Shown: positions 54,828-63,491, counted from the stretch's first letter. The stretch: 64,000 nt of DNA from Epsilonproteobacteria bacterium UBA6211 (GCA_002421845.1 DISL01000100.1:52823-116822); one strand, 5' to 3'. The notes: a model not told the origin generated them from the sequence alone. Translations and numbers: made by a program.

Positions 54828-55445
54828 TTGAAAATTATATTAGCTTCAAACAATAAGGGAAAAATAAAAGAAATTGGACATATGTTCGATTGTGAAGTGA
54901 TACCGTTTGGTGAGATATTGGGAGATGTAGATATACCTGAAACAGGCCTAACCTTCAAAGAAAATGCCATAATAAAAGCAAAATACGTATATGACGAGAT
55001 AGTATCAAAAGGGTTGATAAAAGATGATTTTATAGTTCTAAGCGATGATAGCGGTATATGTATAGATGCACTTGATGGAAGACCAAATATTTATAGTGCA
55101 AGATTTGCCGGGATGAAAGCTACGGATGAACAAAACAACCAAAAAGTGATAAACGAACTTCAATCCAAAGGGCTTAATAGCTCACCTGCATATTATGTAG
55201 CGTGTATTTGTGCCATATATAAAGGTGGGGTTTATACAACTCACGGATTTTTATATGGTACTATTTATACAGACTTAAGAGGTGATAAAGGATTTGGATA
55301 CGACCCACTTTTTGAACCGATTGGAATGAGCGTACGAACGGCTGAACTCGAACTAGACGAAAAGAAAAAGATTTCCCATAGAGGAAAGGCTTTGGGGCTA
55401 ATGCAAGGGTTGATTGTAATATTACCACACCATCAAATAATGTGA
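54828..55445 (+). CDS. rdgB: XTP/dITP diphosphatase (Ham1/RdgB)
   Basis: Hydrolyses inosine/xanthosine triphosphates to keep them out of DNA. The 205-residue protein starts at TTG (54828): ILASNNKGKIKEI is the SHR-like N-terminal motif, followed by TFKENAIIKAKY, the DDSGICIDALDGRPNIYSARFAG signature and GYDPLFEP with the C-terminal KKKISHRGKAL motif. All are canonical. A ribosome-binding site TAAGGAAAT precedes it. Confidence 0.95.
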   Translation: MKIILASNNKGKIKEIGHMFDCEVIPFGEILGDVDIPETGLTFKENAIIKAKYVYDEIVSKGLIKDDFIVLSDDSGICIDALDGRPNIYSARFAGMKATDEQNNQKVINELQSKGLNSSPAYYVACICAIYKGGVYTTHGFLYGTIYTDLRGDKGFGYDPLFEPIGMSVRTAELELDEKKKISHRGKALGLMQGLIVILPHHQIM

Positions 55446-55773
55446 AATAATAGTAGTTGTATTATATCCTATATCAAGGCGGAAACTTGAAGCTTACCAT
55501 CGGTAAGCGAAAGTTGACAACGTAGAGATAGGTTATAAGATGACTAGCATTTGTGATATGCTACTCGCATTATTTACTCATACTCTTTTTCAGAAAAATT
55601 CTTGAAATACGATGTATTCCTACAAATTTTTCTAAAAAACAATTATGGTAAAAATGCGGCTATTATTCAGATTATTTATCGGTGTGGTAATAAGAGCAAA
55701 AGATAAGATTTAATATTATTTAAAGAGTTTTTATTATACTATTTTGGATATAAAACTTTTTTAAAGGCACACA
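55446..55773. other. Intergenic region with stacked hairpins
   Basis: 328 bases without a supportable gene. The first about 190 bases fold into three stem-loops (see separate entry for 55462-55633). The rest is AT-rich; the ATG of the next gene is preceded by AAAGG. Promoter candidates for the next gene (TTATACTATTTTGG around 55733) are weak. Confidence 0.5.
55462..55633. repeat. Cluster of three palindromes, possible structured RNA or mobile palindrome
   Basis: Stem 1 (55462-55538): TTATAtCCTATaTC pairs with GAgATAGGtTATAA over 14 positions with two mismatches; inside, AACTT/AAGTT and GCTTACC/GGTAAGC (loop ATC) close a nested hairpin. Stem 2: TAGCAT/ATGCTA (55545-55550 / 55558-55563). Stem 3: AGAAAAATT/AATTTTTCT (55592-55600 / 55625-55633) around AATAC/GTATT. 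Function unknown; termination of rdgB, a structured RNA, or a dispersed palindromic element are all possible. Confidence 0.55.
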
Positions 55774-56610
55774 ATGAAAGAAGCTATAAAGATATTTGAA
55801 GAAAAAAAAGTGCGAACCGTTTGGGATGAGAGTAGTGAGCAATGGTTTGTTTCTATTATTGATGTGATAGAGATACTTACTCAAAGCAAAGATTTTCAAA
55901 CAGCAAGAAAATATTGGAACAAGCTAAAACAACGGTTAAAAGAAGAAGGAAATGAAACGGTGACAAATTGTCACCAGTTGAAATTAAAAGCACTTGATGG
56001 GAAAATGAGGCTTACTGATGTAGCCACCACAGAACAACTTTTTAGGCTCATCCAATCTATCCCATCACCAAATGCAGAGCCTTTTAAGCTATGGTTAGCT
56101 AAGCTTGGACAAGAGCGACTTGATGAAATGAGTGACCCTGAACTTAGTATCGATAGAGCTTTGAAACAATATTTAGAACTAGGTTATAGTGAAAATTGGA
56201 TAAATCAAAGACTCAAAAGTATAGAAATCAGAAAAGAACTGACCGATGAATGGAAAAATATAGGGATAAAAGAGGGTATAGAATTTGCTACTTTGACAGA
56301 CATCATCACAAAAACTTGGGCTGACAAAACTACTAAAGAATACAAAATTCTAAAAGGTCTAAAAAAAGAAAATTTACGAGACAATATGACAAATACGGAG
56401 CTTATTTTAAATATGTTAGCCGAGGCTTCAACAAAAGAAATTTCACAAGCAACTAATCCAAAAGATTTTGAGGAGAGCAAACAAGTAGCTTTTCAAGGTG
56501 GAAATGTAGCTAAAATTGCTAAAGAAGAGCTAGAATCAAAAACTGGACAAAAAGTAGTTACTGGTTCAAATGCTAAAGATATTTTGGGAAATCATAAGAA
56601 ACTCAAATAA
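55774..56610 (+). CDS. BRO-N / DinD-like protein
   Basis: A 278-residue protein with an N-terminal BRO-N-type domain (about 1-105): IKIFEEKKVRTVWDESSEQWFVSIIDVIEILTQSKD (split motifs KVRTVWDE and WFVSIIDVIEIL) and the KLKALDGKMRLTDVATTEQLFRLIQSI segment, followed by a helical C-terminus with AKLGQERLDEMSDPELSIDRALKQYLELGYSENWINQRL typical of DinD-like proteins (DNA-damage-inducible protein D). Such proteins regulate or antagonise RecA or act as phage antirepressors. No phage genes lie near. The C-terminal lysine-rich tail ends GNHKKLK. The promoter is uncertain. Confidence 0.78.
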   Translation: MKEAIKIFEEKKVRTVWDESSEQWFVSIIDVIEILTQSKDFQTARKYWNKLKQRLKEEGNETVTNCHQLKLKALDGKMRLTDVATTEQLFRLIQSIPSPNAEPFKLWLAKLGQERLDEMSDPELSIDRALKQYLELGYSENWINQRLKSIEIRKELTDEWKNIGIKEGIEFATLTDIITKTWADKTTKEYKILKGLKKENLRDNMTNTELILNMLAEASTKEISQATNPKDFEESKQVAFQGGNVAKIAKEELESKTGQKVVTGSNAKDILGNHKKLK

Positions 56611-56613
56611 TAT

Positions 56614-56952
56614 TTACTTCAACACCACCACTTTATCATAAACCCTTACGGTCGTATCATCTTTTGGTGATACGAAAATATGGGCTGTTTTTTTGGTTTC
56701 TTCTGATTTGATATCTATCTCGATGTCATATTTATCGTCACTTAAATCAAGCTTTTCAAAATCTATACTATCAAACTTAAGAGATTTTATATACTCTTTG
56801 GCAAACTCAAGGTGCAAAGATGACTGTATATACTTGTATTTGTTGATATTTAGATGACTTGATAAAGCGATATTTTGCATAATATACAAAGATAAAACAC
56901 CAAAAGCCAAAACGCTAAAAATAGCTATTAAAATACCAAAACCTTTTTTCAT
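56614..56952 (-). CDS. Minor pseudopilin-like protein (GspK/PilX type?), 112 residues
   Basis: Last of three pseudopilin-like genes after proC. It begins MKKGFGILIAIFSVLAFGVLSLY with a short leader (Gly4), then a hydrophobic N-helix, but without the usual Glu at position +5, as in GspK/PilX-type minor pilins that cap the pilus. The mature domain (about 30-112) is beta-rich (DIEIDIKSEE, AHIFVSPKDDT). I chose the ATG at 56952; its first bases overlap the preceding stop codon (ATGA). An alternative GTG lies three codons upstream. Confidence 0.7.
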   Translation of the reverse strand: MKKGFGILIAIFSVLAFGVLSLYIMQNIALSSHLNINKYKYIQSSLHLEFAKEYIKSLKFDSIDFEKLDLSDDKYDIEIDIKSEETKKTAHIFVSPKDDTTVRVYDKVVVLK

Positions 56953-57302
56953 ATAAACCACTCTTTTCGTATTTGACCGTTTGAGACCGAAATATTGATT
57001 TTGAATCTATTATTTGTAGGTGTAGCGGTAAAACTATCTACATCATTTAAAAGTACATAGTTTTGAAAATAAAGAGTATTGTTTTGCAAATAAAAATCAT
57101 CTATGCTATGCCCTAAGGATAATTTTTTGGATATAAAAACGTTTGTACTTTCAAGTTCTATAAGCTTTAGGCTTATTTCTCTTTGGGTTTTGTTGGATAT
57201 ATAAAGTTTGGACAAATAAAGGTTGAAATAAATCCCGACAAAAGAGAGTATAGCCACAACTACTATCATCTCCATAAGTAACGCACCTTTAAAATATCTC
57301 AC
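56949..57302 (-). CDS. Minor pseudopilin-like protein, 117 residues
   Basis: A type IV pilin/pseudopilin-like protein with a short leader MRYFKG, cleavage expected after Gly6, then ALLMEMIVVVAILSFVGIY in which Glu11 is at position +5. The C-terminal domain is about 85 residues, beta-rich. It overlaps the first pseudopilin gene by four bases (57299-57302) and the last by four (56949-56952), so the three are translationally coupled. Possibly GspJ/GspI-like; the pilus or secretion machine it belongs to is not in the window. Confidence 0.75.
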   Translation of the reverse strand: MRYFKGALLMEMIVVVAILSFVGIYFNLYLSKLYISNKTQREISLKLIELESTNVFISKKLSLGHSIDDFYLQNNTLYFQNYVLLNDVDSFTATPTNNRFKINISVSNGQIRKEWFI

Positions 57303-57565
57303 GGTCTGTACCTATAAAAATATATTCCGTCTTTGTCATAAATAGTTTTTTTGACTTCCAAAGTGCCTTGTGACGTATTTAGTTGTGTAGTTTGAGTTGT
57401 TGTATTTATATCGTTTGAGATAGCGAAATAAGCTTCATCTAGTTTTGAGTTGTTTGCAAGAGTGTCGGTATTGTTTGATATGATTTTATTGATACCGACA
57501 CTTAATACTGCCAATATAACAACACAGATAAGTGTTTCGAGTAGGGAAAAACTATTTTTTCCCAA
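57299..57565 (-). CDS. Minor pseudopilin-like protein, 88 residues
   Basis: The N-terminus MGKNSFSLLETLICVVILAVL is a class III signal peptide: the hydrophobic core starts at Phe6, with Glu10 at +5. The residue before the predicted cleavage is Ser5, not the usual Gly, a permitted but uncommon choice. The mature domain is only about 83 residues. It overlaps the end of proC by 14 bases and the next pseudopilin by four. Confidence 0.75.
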   Translation of the reverse strand: MGKNSFSLLETLICVVILAVLSVGINKIISNNTDTLANNSKLDEAYFAISNDINTTTQTTQLNTSQGTLEVKKTIYDKDGIYFYRYRP

Positions 57566-58316
57566 GCTCTACAGCTCTGTTAAACGCCGATTCTACGGCT
57601 TTTATAAAAGCACTTCTTACATTTGCATCCTCTAGTGACGCTACTCCACAAGCGGTAGTGCCACCCGGTGACATCACTTGTTCTTTGATTTTTGAAGCTT
57701 CGGTATTTTTGATAAGGTCACCAAACCCAGCAAAAAGTCCTGCCGTAATAGCCTTTGCATCATCTCTTTTGAGTCCTGCTTTTACACCACCGTCAGCCAA
57801 AGCATCAGCTATAAGTGCCAAATATGCAGGTCCACTCCCTGCTATTGCAGTAGCTATATCAAGCTCTTTTTGAGTATCAAGCCAAAGAACGTCACCTATT
57901 GCAGAAAATATCTCTTTTGACAAATCCTTTGCATCCAAATCACCCGTAAGCGTAGTCATAGAGCTACCATATACGGCAGAAACATTTGGCATTACTCTTA
58001 CGTAGTGTGCCGAGGAAATCGCATTTTTCAAAGATTCTACAGTAGTACCTGCAAGGATACTAAAAAGATTATTTGCTTTACCTTTTAGCTTTTTGCTAAC
58101 ATCATCCAAAGAATAAGGCTTAACACAAAGTATTATGTTTTTGCCCTCTATATCGAAACTATCCCCTATTTCTTTGACGGTTACGTTTTTATATTTTTTT
58201 GCAATAGAGTGCAATTTATCACTGTTTCTACCGACAATTTCCAAATCATATTTTTTATAAAGCCCTGCAATAAGAGCCACTGCCATATTACCGTTACCTA
58301 TCATTGTCAGTTTCAT
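57552..58316 (-). CDS. proC: Pyrroline-5-carboxylate reductase
   Basis: Last step of proline synthesis, NAD(P)H-dependent; 254 residues. The Rossmann motif is TMIGNGNMAVALIAG, followed by VRVMPNVSAVYG and the diagnostic GSGPAYLALIADALADGGVKAGL and SPGGTTACG motifs. I chose the ATG at 58316, with CGGAGAAG before it; the longer in-frame extension upstream to 58400 has no site and covers the promoter. It is first of a four-gene leftward operon with three minor pseudopilins. Confidence 0.93.
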   Translation of the reverse strand: MKLTMIGNGNMAVALIAGLYKKYDLEIVGRNSDKLHSIAKKYKNVTVKEIGDSFDIEGKNIILCVKPYSLDDVSKKLKGKANNLFSILAGTTVESLKNAISSAHYVRVMPNVSAVYGSSMTTLTGDLDAKDLSKEIFSAIGDVLWLDTQKELDIATAIAGSGPAYLALIADALADGGVKAGLKRDDAKAITAGLFAGFGDLIKNTEASKIKEQVMSPGGTTACGVASLEDANVRSAFIKAVESAFNRAVELGKK

Positions 58317-58353
58317 AAGTGCTTCTCCGTTGTAATTTATAATATTTTCGTTG

Positions 58354-58362
58354 ATTATATCA
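58354..58362 (-). promoter_or_regulatory. Extended -10 element for proC
   Basis: On the minus strand TGaTATAAT lies about 38 bases upstream of the chosen proC ATG. It falls inside the region that the longer ORF would translate, which supports the shorter start. Confidence 0.5.
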
Positions 58363-58423
58363 TAGATACACTTTAAGGTTGTATTAGTTAAAATATTCAA
58401 AATTTAACGTCGAAGGATTGACA

Positions 58424-59065
58424 TTGAAAAAATATTTATTTATTGCTATATGCTCTATTTTTATTTTTGGTGCTTGTTCACAAAAAGAAGATGCAAAAGA
58501 ATACAACAAACCGGCAACTTACTGGTACAATAAAATAGTTACGAACGTAGCTGATTTGAAGCTCGACCAAGCTGATGAGGACTATATATCGCTAGAAAGC
58601 GAACATAGAAATTCACCTCTTATCCCAAATGCTCTTATAATACTTGCTAACGGTCACGTTGAATACGGTCAATACGAACTTGCCGTTTACTATCTTGAAG
58701 AGTACGCAAAAAGATTTGGATATACCGAAAACATAGATTATATAGAGTTCTTGAAAATTAGAGCTAAATTCTTGTCTTTCAAAGATCACCTAAGAGACCA
58801 ACAACTTCTATACGATACGCTAAACAATATAGATGATTATGTATTAAACTACCCTAATTCACCGTATATTCACAGTATCAAAACAATGCAAAGCAGACTT
58901 TATATGTCTAAAACTTCATTTGAGTATGAAATCGGTGAGCTTTATGATAGAGTAGATAAACCTGAAGCATCAGCATATTACAAAGAGCAAAGTAACTCAC
59001 ACAATATAGATATGTCAAAAGTAAATCCGGCTGAAACTCCATGGTACAAAAGAATTTTTGAATAA
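58424..59065 (+). CDS. bamD: Outer membrane assembly lipoprotein BamD-like
   Basis: A 213-residue lipoprotein of the YfiO/BamD family, a component of the outer membrane protein insertion machine. The signal peptide ends in IFGAC (lipid-modified Cys), then QKEDAKEYNKPATYWYNKIV begins the TPR-like repeats, with the Tyr/Asn-rich pattern NSPLIPNALIILANGHVEYGQYELAVYYLEEYAKRFGYTENIDYIEFLKI. I chose TTG at 58424 because AAGGA lies six bases upstream; a TTG two codons earlier leaves no room for a site. lon follows 18 bases later. Confidence 0.85.
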   Translation: MKKYLFIAICSIFIFGACSQKEDAKEYNKPATYWYNKIVTNVADLKLDQADEDYISLESEHRNSPLIPNALIILANGHVEYGQYELAVYYLEEYAKRFGYTENIDYIEFLKIRAKFLSFKDHLRDQQLLYDTLNNIDDYVLNYPNSPYIHSIKTMQSRLYMSKTSFEYEIGELYDRVDKPEASAYYKEQSNSHNIDMSKVNPAETPWYKRIFE

Positions 59066-59083
59066 TAAAGGACTTATAATATA

Positions 59084-61507
59084 ATGCAACTAGAAAACTA
59101 TGATAATTTTCCTGCGATTTTGCCTCTTATCGTAGAAGACGATATATTTTTATACCCTTTTATGATAGCACCTATTTTTATAGGGGATGATTCAAACATA
59201 ATAGCGGCTACAAAAGCTATGGAACACAATCAACTTGTAATGGTGACTGTTACAAAAAGCTCTCATGAAGGTGGCAGAAAAGTAGATGATTTTTATGATG
59301 TTGGAGTAATAGGTACTATTATGAGAAAAGTATCGTTACCTGACGGTAAAATCAAAATACTTTTTCAAGGTCTTGCAAAAGGTAAGATAATCAATGTAAA
59401 CGAACATGATAAATACCTAACGGCAACTGTTGAACAACTAGTACCTGAACCTTTCGTGACTTCAAGTATAAATGCACTTTTGGAAGTACTCAAAGAAAAT
59501 ATCCAAAAACTTTCAAAACTAAATACAAAATTCCCCGTAGATTTGGTAAAAACAGTGGATGAAAATTCTGACCCTGTAAGGATAATAGACCTTATTTCAT
59601 CTGTTTTGAAACTAAGTAAAAATGAAGCGTATAAGCTTTTTAAAGAGACAAATATAGAAACTAGGCTACTTAGCATAATAGAACATATAAAAGTAGAGAT
59701 AGAAAATATAAAAATACAAAAAGAGATTAACAATAAAGTAAACTCTAAAATAGAAAAAAGCCACAAAGAGTATTTCCTAAAAGAGCAAATAAAAGCCCTA
59801 CAAAAAGAGCTTGGCACGGATAACGTCAAAGACAAAGATATAAAAAACTATAAAAAGAAACTAAAAGAACTAAAACCTTTTATGGGGAAAGATGCCTATA
59901 AAGAGACCAAAAAACAAGTAGATAAACTATCACGTTTGCACCCTGATTCTCCTGATGCTTCTTTGCTTCAAACATATATCGAAATGGTATTAGAGATACC
60001 TTTTGGACAATATGCCGATGAAAAAATCTCAATAGAAGCGGTTGAATCGCAACTAAACAAAGACCATTATTCACTAAAAGAGGCAAAGCAAAGAATCGTG
60101 GAGTTTTTTGCCGTAAAAGAGCTTCTTGAAATAAGAGATATAAAAGACTCTAAAGCAAAAGGTACCGTTCTTTGTTTTGTGGGACCTCCGGGGGTCGGTA
60201 AAACTTCACTTGCAAACTCAATATCAGAAGCACTGAAACGTCCTCTTGTAAGAATTGCACTCGGTGGACTTGAAGATGTAAACGAACTAAGAGGTCATAG
60301 AAGAACTTATGTGGGAGCTATGCCAGGACGTCTTGTACACGGGCTTGTAAATGCAAAAAAAATGAACCCAGTAATCGTGCTTGATGAGATAGACAAAGTA
60401 GGTGCAAACCATAAAGGTGACCCGACTGCCGTAATGCTTGAAGTTCTTGACCCTGAACAAAACCATGAATTTAGGGATTTGTACCTAAACTTTAGCGTAG
60501 ATTTGAGTCAATGTATATTCGTAGCTACGGCAAACGATATAAGAAATATCCCTGCTCCTCTTAGAGATAGAATGGAGTTTATAACAGTATCAAGCTATAC
60601 ACCTAGCGAAAAATACCATATTGCAGTGGATTATTTGATACCGCAAGAACTTACAAAACACGGACTCAAAAAAAGTGAAGTAAATCTTGGTAAAAATACT
60701 ATAGAAATGATAATAGAAAACTACACTAGAGAAGCTGGTGTAAGAAATCTAAGGCGTGTATTTTCAAAACTATTTAGAAAAGTAGTAAAAAAACTACTTG
60801 AAAACAGTGAGCTGAAAAAAGTATCTATTAGTACAAAAAATATTAAAGAATTTTTGGATCAACCTGTATTTGATATAGATATTTGTGATAAAAAACCTCA
60901 AATAGGTATTACAAACGGTCTTGCATGGACAAGCGTCGGGGGAGATGTACTCAAAATCGAAGCTATCAAGCTAAAAGGCAAAGGTATGTTATCTTTGACG
61001 GGAAGTATGGGTGAGGTTATGAAAGAGTCTGCTCATATTTCACATAGCGTAGTAAAAGTTTTGATAGATAACGGCAAAATAAAAATAGACCCATCAAAAA
61101 TACCTCTAAGCTATAAAGAAAAAGAAGAAGGTTTCAAACCTGATATTAGCGAAATATACCAAAGATACGATATACACTTACATATCCCTGAGGGTGCAAC
61201 ACCAAAAGACGGTCCAAGTGCAGGTATAACTATGGCTACTACTATAGCATCTATCCTAAGCGACAAAGCGGTCAAAAACGATGTGGCAATGACTGGAGAA
61301 CTTACTCTTAGCGGAAAAGTACTCCCTATAGGTGGACTAAAAGAAAAACTAATAGCTGCTTATAAAGCAAAGATAAAAACAGTTTTGATACCTAGAAAAA
61401 ATTATGAGCGTGATTTGGACGAAATACCTGAAGAGGTAAAAAAAGAGCTTAAAATAATAGCAGTCGATACCATAGATGACGTTTTGAAAGAAGCTTTAGT
61501 AAAATAA
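59084..61507 (+). CDS. lon: ATP-dependent protease Lon
   Basis: Hexameric AAA+ serine protease, 807 residues. It has the N-terminal LON substrate domain (LPLIVEDDIFLYPFM), a helical bundle with an arm, Walker A GPPGVGKTS (about 366), the GGLEDVNELRGHRRTYVGAMPGR segment, Walker B VIVLDEIDKVG, and the C-terminal protease with the catalytic Ser in PKDGPSAGITMAT and the catalytic Lys in GKVLPIGGLKEK. It degrades misfolded proteins and antitoxins. Co-transcribed with bamD and the two genes after it. Confidence 0.97.
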   Translation: MQLENYDNFPAILPLIVEDDIFLYPFMIAPIFIGDDSNIIAATKAMEHNQLVMVTVTKSSHEGGRKVDDFYDVGVIGTIMRKVSLPDGKIKILFQGLAKGKIINVNEHDKYLTATVEQLVPEPFVTSSINALLEVLKENIQKLSKLNTKFPVDLVKTVDENSDPVRIIDLISSVLKLSKNEAYKLFKETNIETRLLSIIEHIKVEIENIKIQKEINNKVNSKIEKSHKEYFLKEQIKALQKELGTDNVKDKDIKNYKKKLKELKPFMGKDAYKETKKQVDKLSRLHPDSPDASLLQTYIEMVLEIPFGQYADEKISIEAVESQLNKDHYSLKEAKQRIVEFFAVKELLEIRDIKDSKAKGTVLCFVGPPGVGKTSLANSISEALKRPLVRIALGGLEDVNELRGHRRTYVGAMPGRLVHGLVNAKKMNPVIVLDEIDKVGANHKGDPTAVMLEVLDPEQNHEFRDLYLNFSVDLSQCIFVATANDIRNIPAPLRDRMEFITVSSYTPSEKYHIAVDYLIPQELTKHGLKKSEVNLGKNTIEMIIENYTREAGVRNLRRVFSKLFRKVVKKLLENSELKKVSISTKNIKEFLDQPVFDIDICDKKPQIGITNGLAWTSVGGDVLKIEAIKLKGKGMLSLTGSMGEVMKESAHISHSVVKVLIDNGKIKIDPSKIPLSYKEKEEGFKPDISEIYQRYDIHLHIPEGATPKDGPSAGITMATTIASILSDKAVKNDVAMTGELTLSGKVLPIGGLKEKLIAAYKAKIKTVLIPRKNYERDLDEIPEEVKKELKIIAVDTIDDVLKEALVK

Positions 61508-61508
61508 A

Positions 61509-62078
61509 ATGAGCGATAGTCAAAGAATCAACAACCTCTTTGCACTTGTTACGATAGTCTTAATGTCTATCGTAATCATAATTTATGTCAAGTATGTACC
61601 AAAAGATGACAAACCGAAGATGAACAGCGGTTTGGAGTGCCAAAAAGATGTGATATGCTTTGAAAAAGTTTATGACGAGGTACTTTTAAAAGAAGGGTTA
61701 GCTCTTCTAAATAAAGGTGATTATGAGATTTTGGGTGGTTTAACCTCTGCAAAATACATGACACCGGTACTAGAAACAAGAATCACAGTCGAACAATCTG
61801 ATATAATGTTTCAAGAGGCTATCAACATACCCAAAAACGATAATCCTCAAAAATATCTCACAATTTCATATCAACTAATAGAAAACGATAAACAAGACCC
61901 AAATAAAAAAAGCAACTCTCTAAACTGCAAACTATATGCTGGGTATATTTTGACATCGTTTCAAATCAACGGAGTGCAGTTTTTTAGGATGCAGATAGAT
62001 TTTAATACCTATGAACTAGAAGAAATTAAAAAAAGAATAAACTGTACAATAGAGGCGTTTAAAAACCATGAAAAATAG
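61509..62078 (+). CDS. Membrane-anchored protein of unknown function, 189 residues
   Basis: I do not recognise this protein. It has an N-terminal membrane helix (about 10-28, LFALVTIVLMSIVIIIYV) and a larger soluble domain that is probably periplasmic. Four cysteines (in ECQKDVICFEK, NCKLY, NCTIE) suggest one or two disulfides. It lies between lon and the rhomboid protease: it starts one base after lon and overlaps the rhomboid gene by 11 bases, so the three are coupled. Confidence 0.8.
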   Translation: MSDSQRINNLFALVTIVLMSIVIIIYVKYVPKDDKPKMNSGLECQKDVICFEKVYDEVLLKEGLALLNKGDYEILGGLTSAKYMTPVLETRITVEQSDIMFQEAINIPKNDNPQKYLTISYQLIENDKQDPNKKSNSLNCKLYAGYILTSFQINGVQFFRMQIDFNTYELEEIKKRINCTIEAFKNHEK

Positions 62079-62592
62079 AGTACTCTCACTTACCAACATT
62101 ATCATAGCCGTAACGGTTTTTATGTATCTTGTTCAAAACAATATGGAACACGGCATAGTAAAAATGGGGATGAACTTACTTTTTCTTGAATACGGTCTTT
62201 GGTATCAACCCCTTAGTAGTATGTTTGTCCACGGCGGTATAATGCACTTACTTTTTAATATGTTTGTACTATATCAATTCGGTAATCTTATAGAATCCCA
62301 CAGAGGTGCGTTGAGATTTGGGCTGTTGTACTTCGTAGGCGGTATTGCTACATCTTTGCTTAGTTTGTTGTTTATCTACACAATGGGGATGAATCACAAT
62401 ATGGTAGGAGCAAGTGGGGCTATATGCGTCCTCTTAGGATATGTGGCACTACTTGATAGATTTCAAAGAAAAGGGATTATCGTGTGGGTGCTTTTGATTT
62501 CCTTTGCACCGCTTTTGATAGGTATGCCTATAGCTTGGTATGCCCATATAATAGGCTTCGCTATAGGGTGGGTTTTGGGCTATATTTTATAA
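62068..62592 (+). CDS. Rhomboid-family intramembrane serine protease
   Basis: A 174-residue rhomboid with about six membrane helices. The catalytic Ser116 is in VGASGAI (GxSG) and the catalytic His160 is in YAHIIGFAIG (AHxxGxxxG); the conserved HGGIMHLLFNM motif (about 55-65) is also present. It is a short, minimal rhomboid, cleaving membrane-anchored substrates. It begins inside the preceding unknown gene. Six bases at its 3' end overlap the convergent receiver-PAS gene. Confidence 0.93.
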   Translation: MKNRVLSLTNIIIAVTVFMYLVQNNMEHGIVKMGMNLLFLEYGLWYQPLSSMFVHGGIMHLLFNMFVLYQFGNLIESHRGALRFGLLYFVGGIATSLLSLLFIYTMGMNHNMVGASGAICVLLGYVALLDRFQRKGIIVWVLLISFAPLLIGMPIAWYAHIIGFAIGWVLGYIL

Positions 62593-63423
62593 TAAATCTA
62601 TATAAAAAGAGTACTCGTGAGCTAGTCCGTCTATCCCAAAAGATGGGAAAATAGTAATCTCACCTTCTATCTCTTTGCCCTCTTTTGTGATGAAGTTGGT
62701 CAGTGTAGATATGGCTTTTTTATATCTAATAGACTCTGCCATAACTTTTTGAACTGCACTTGAACTAGATACGAATTGAGCAAAATTAATACCTTCTACT
62801 TCTTGTTTATCATATCCGAAATACTCCAAAAATTTTACCGATACAGATGATATAACACCGCTTGAATTTGTTTTGAAATTCGGTACGTAGCTATCTATAA
62901 TAACCCTTTCAAAATCAAGTTGAGTTTTGAGAACATCTATATTTGATTCCAAACTTTTAATATCACTGGCTACAATGGTATTTTTAGACACTAGTGCTTT
63001 TGCTATTTTTTGGGTATTTAATAGATTTTTGTATTTTGCAACCACTTCAGTGATAGCAATAGCAAGTTCTTTTACTTTTAGAGGTTTTGTCACATATTTG
63101 CTTACGTCTAATTCTAAAGATTTTAATAGATAATTTTCGTCTGTAAAAGCCGTAGTAATCACGATAGGTACTTGCGGGTCAATTTTGTGGATTTCTTCAG
63201 ACATCTCAAGACCGTCCATATTCGGCATATTTATATCACTTACGACAACATCGATTTTATCTTTGTTTGATTTATAAGCTTCAAGTCCCTCTTGTCCATC
63301 ACTTGCTACTATAGTCTCTTTGAAAAGATTTTGAAACATAGCTTTTGTTTGTTCTCTTATTAGATAATCATCTTCTACATAAAGTACAGTAATAGTTTTT
63401 AAAACATTAATATCAAGTGACAT
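62587..63423 (-). CDS. Receiver-PAS response regulator
   Basis: 278 residues: a CheY-like receiver (about 1-125) with the phospho-acceptor Asp63 in VVVSDINMPN, TTAFTDENYL and the conserved Lys in VTKPLK, followed by a helical linker and a PAS-like domain (about 170-278, FKTNSSGVISSVSVKFLEYFGYDKQEVEGINFAQFV). No kinase, DNA-binding or GGDEF domain follows, so the PAS domain is the end of the protein. I chose the ATG at 63423 with GGAG six bases upstream; an in-frame start four codons earlier is possible. A histidine kinase partner is not adjacent. Confidence 0.85.
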   Translation of the reverse strand: MSLDINVLKTITVLYVEDDYLIREQTKAMFQNLFKETIVASDGQEGLEAYKSNKDKIDVVVSDINMPNMDGLEMSEEIHKIDPQVPIVITTAFTDENYLLKSLELDVSKYVTKPLKVKELAIAITEVVAKYKNLLNTQKIAKALVSKNTIVASDIKSLESNIDVLKTQLDFERVIIDSYVPNFKTNSSGVISSVSVKFLEYFGYDKQEVEGINFAQFVSSSSAVQKVMAESIRYKKAISTLTNFITKEGKEIEGEITIFPSFGIDGLAHEYSFYIDLL

Positions 63424-63491
63424 AATCAACTCCATTTCTTAAATAAAAATTAAGACCACATAATGGTATCATTTCTAAGCTTGATTTTTGT

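Noticed and set aside
57532..57873. Open frame on the plus strand inside proC
   Set aside because: It is antisense to proC and the first pseudopilin, lacks a ribosome-binding site, and its Ser/Pro/Ala-rich translation is typical of a shadow frame.
58317..58400. Longer proC reading frame
   Set aside because: It contains the probable proC -10 box and lacks a ribosome-binding site; homology begins at 58316.
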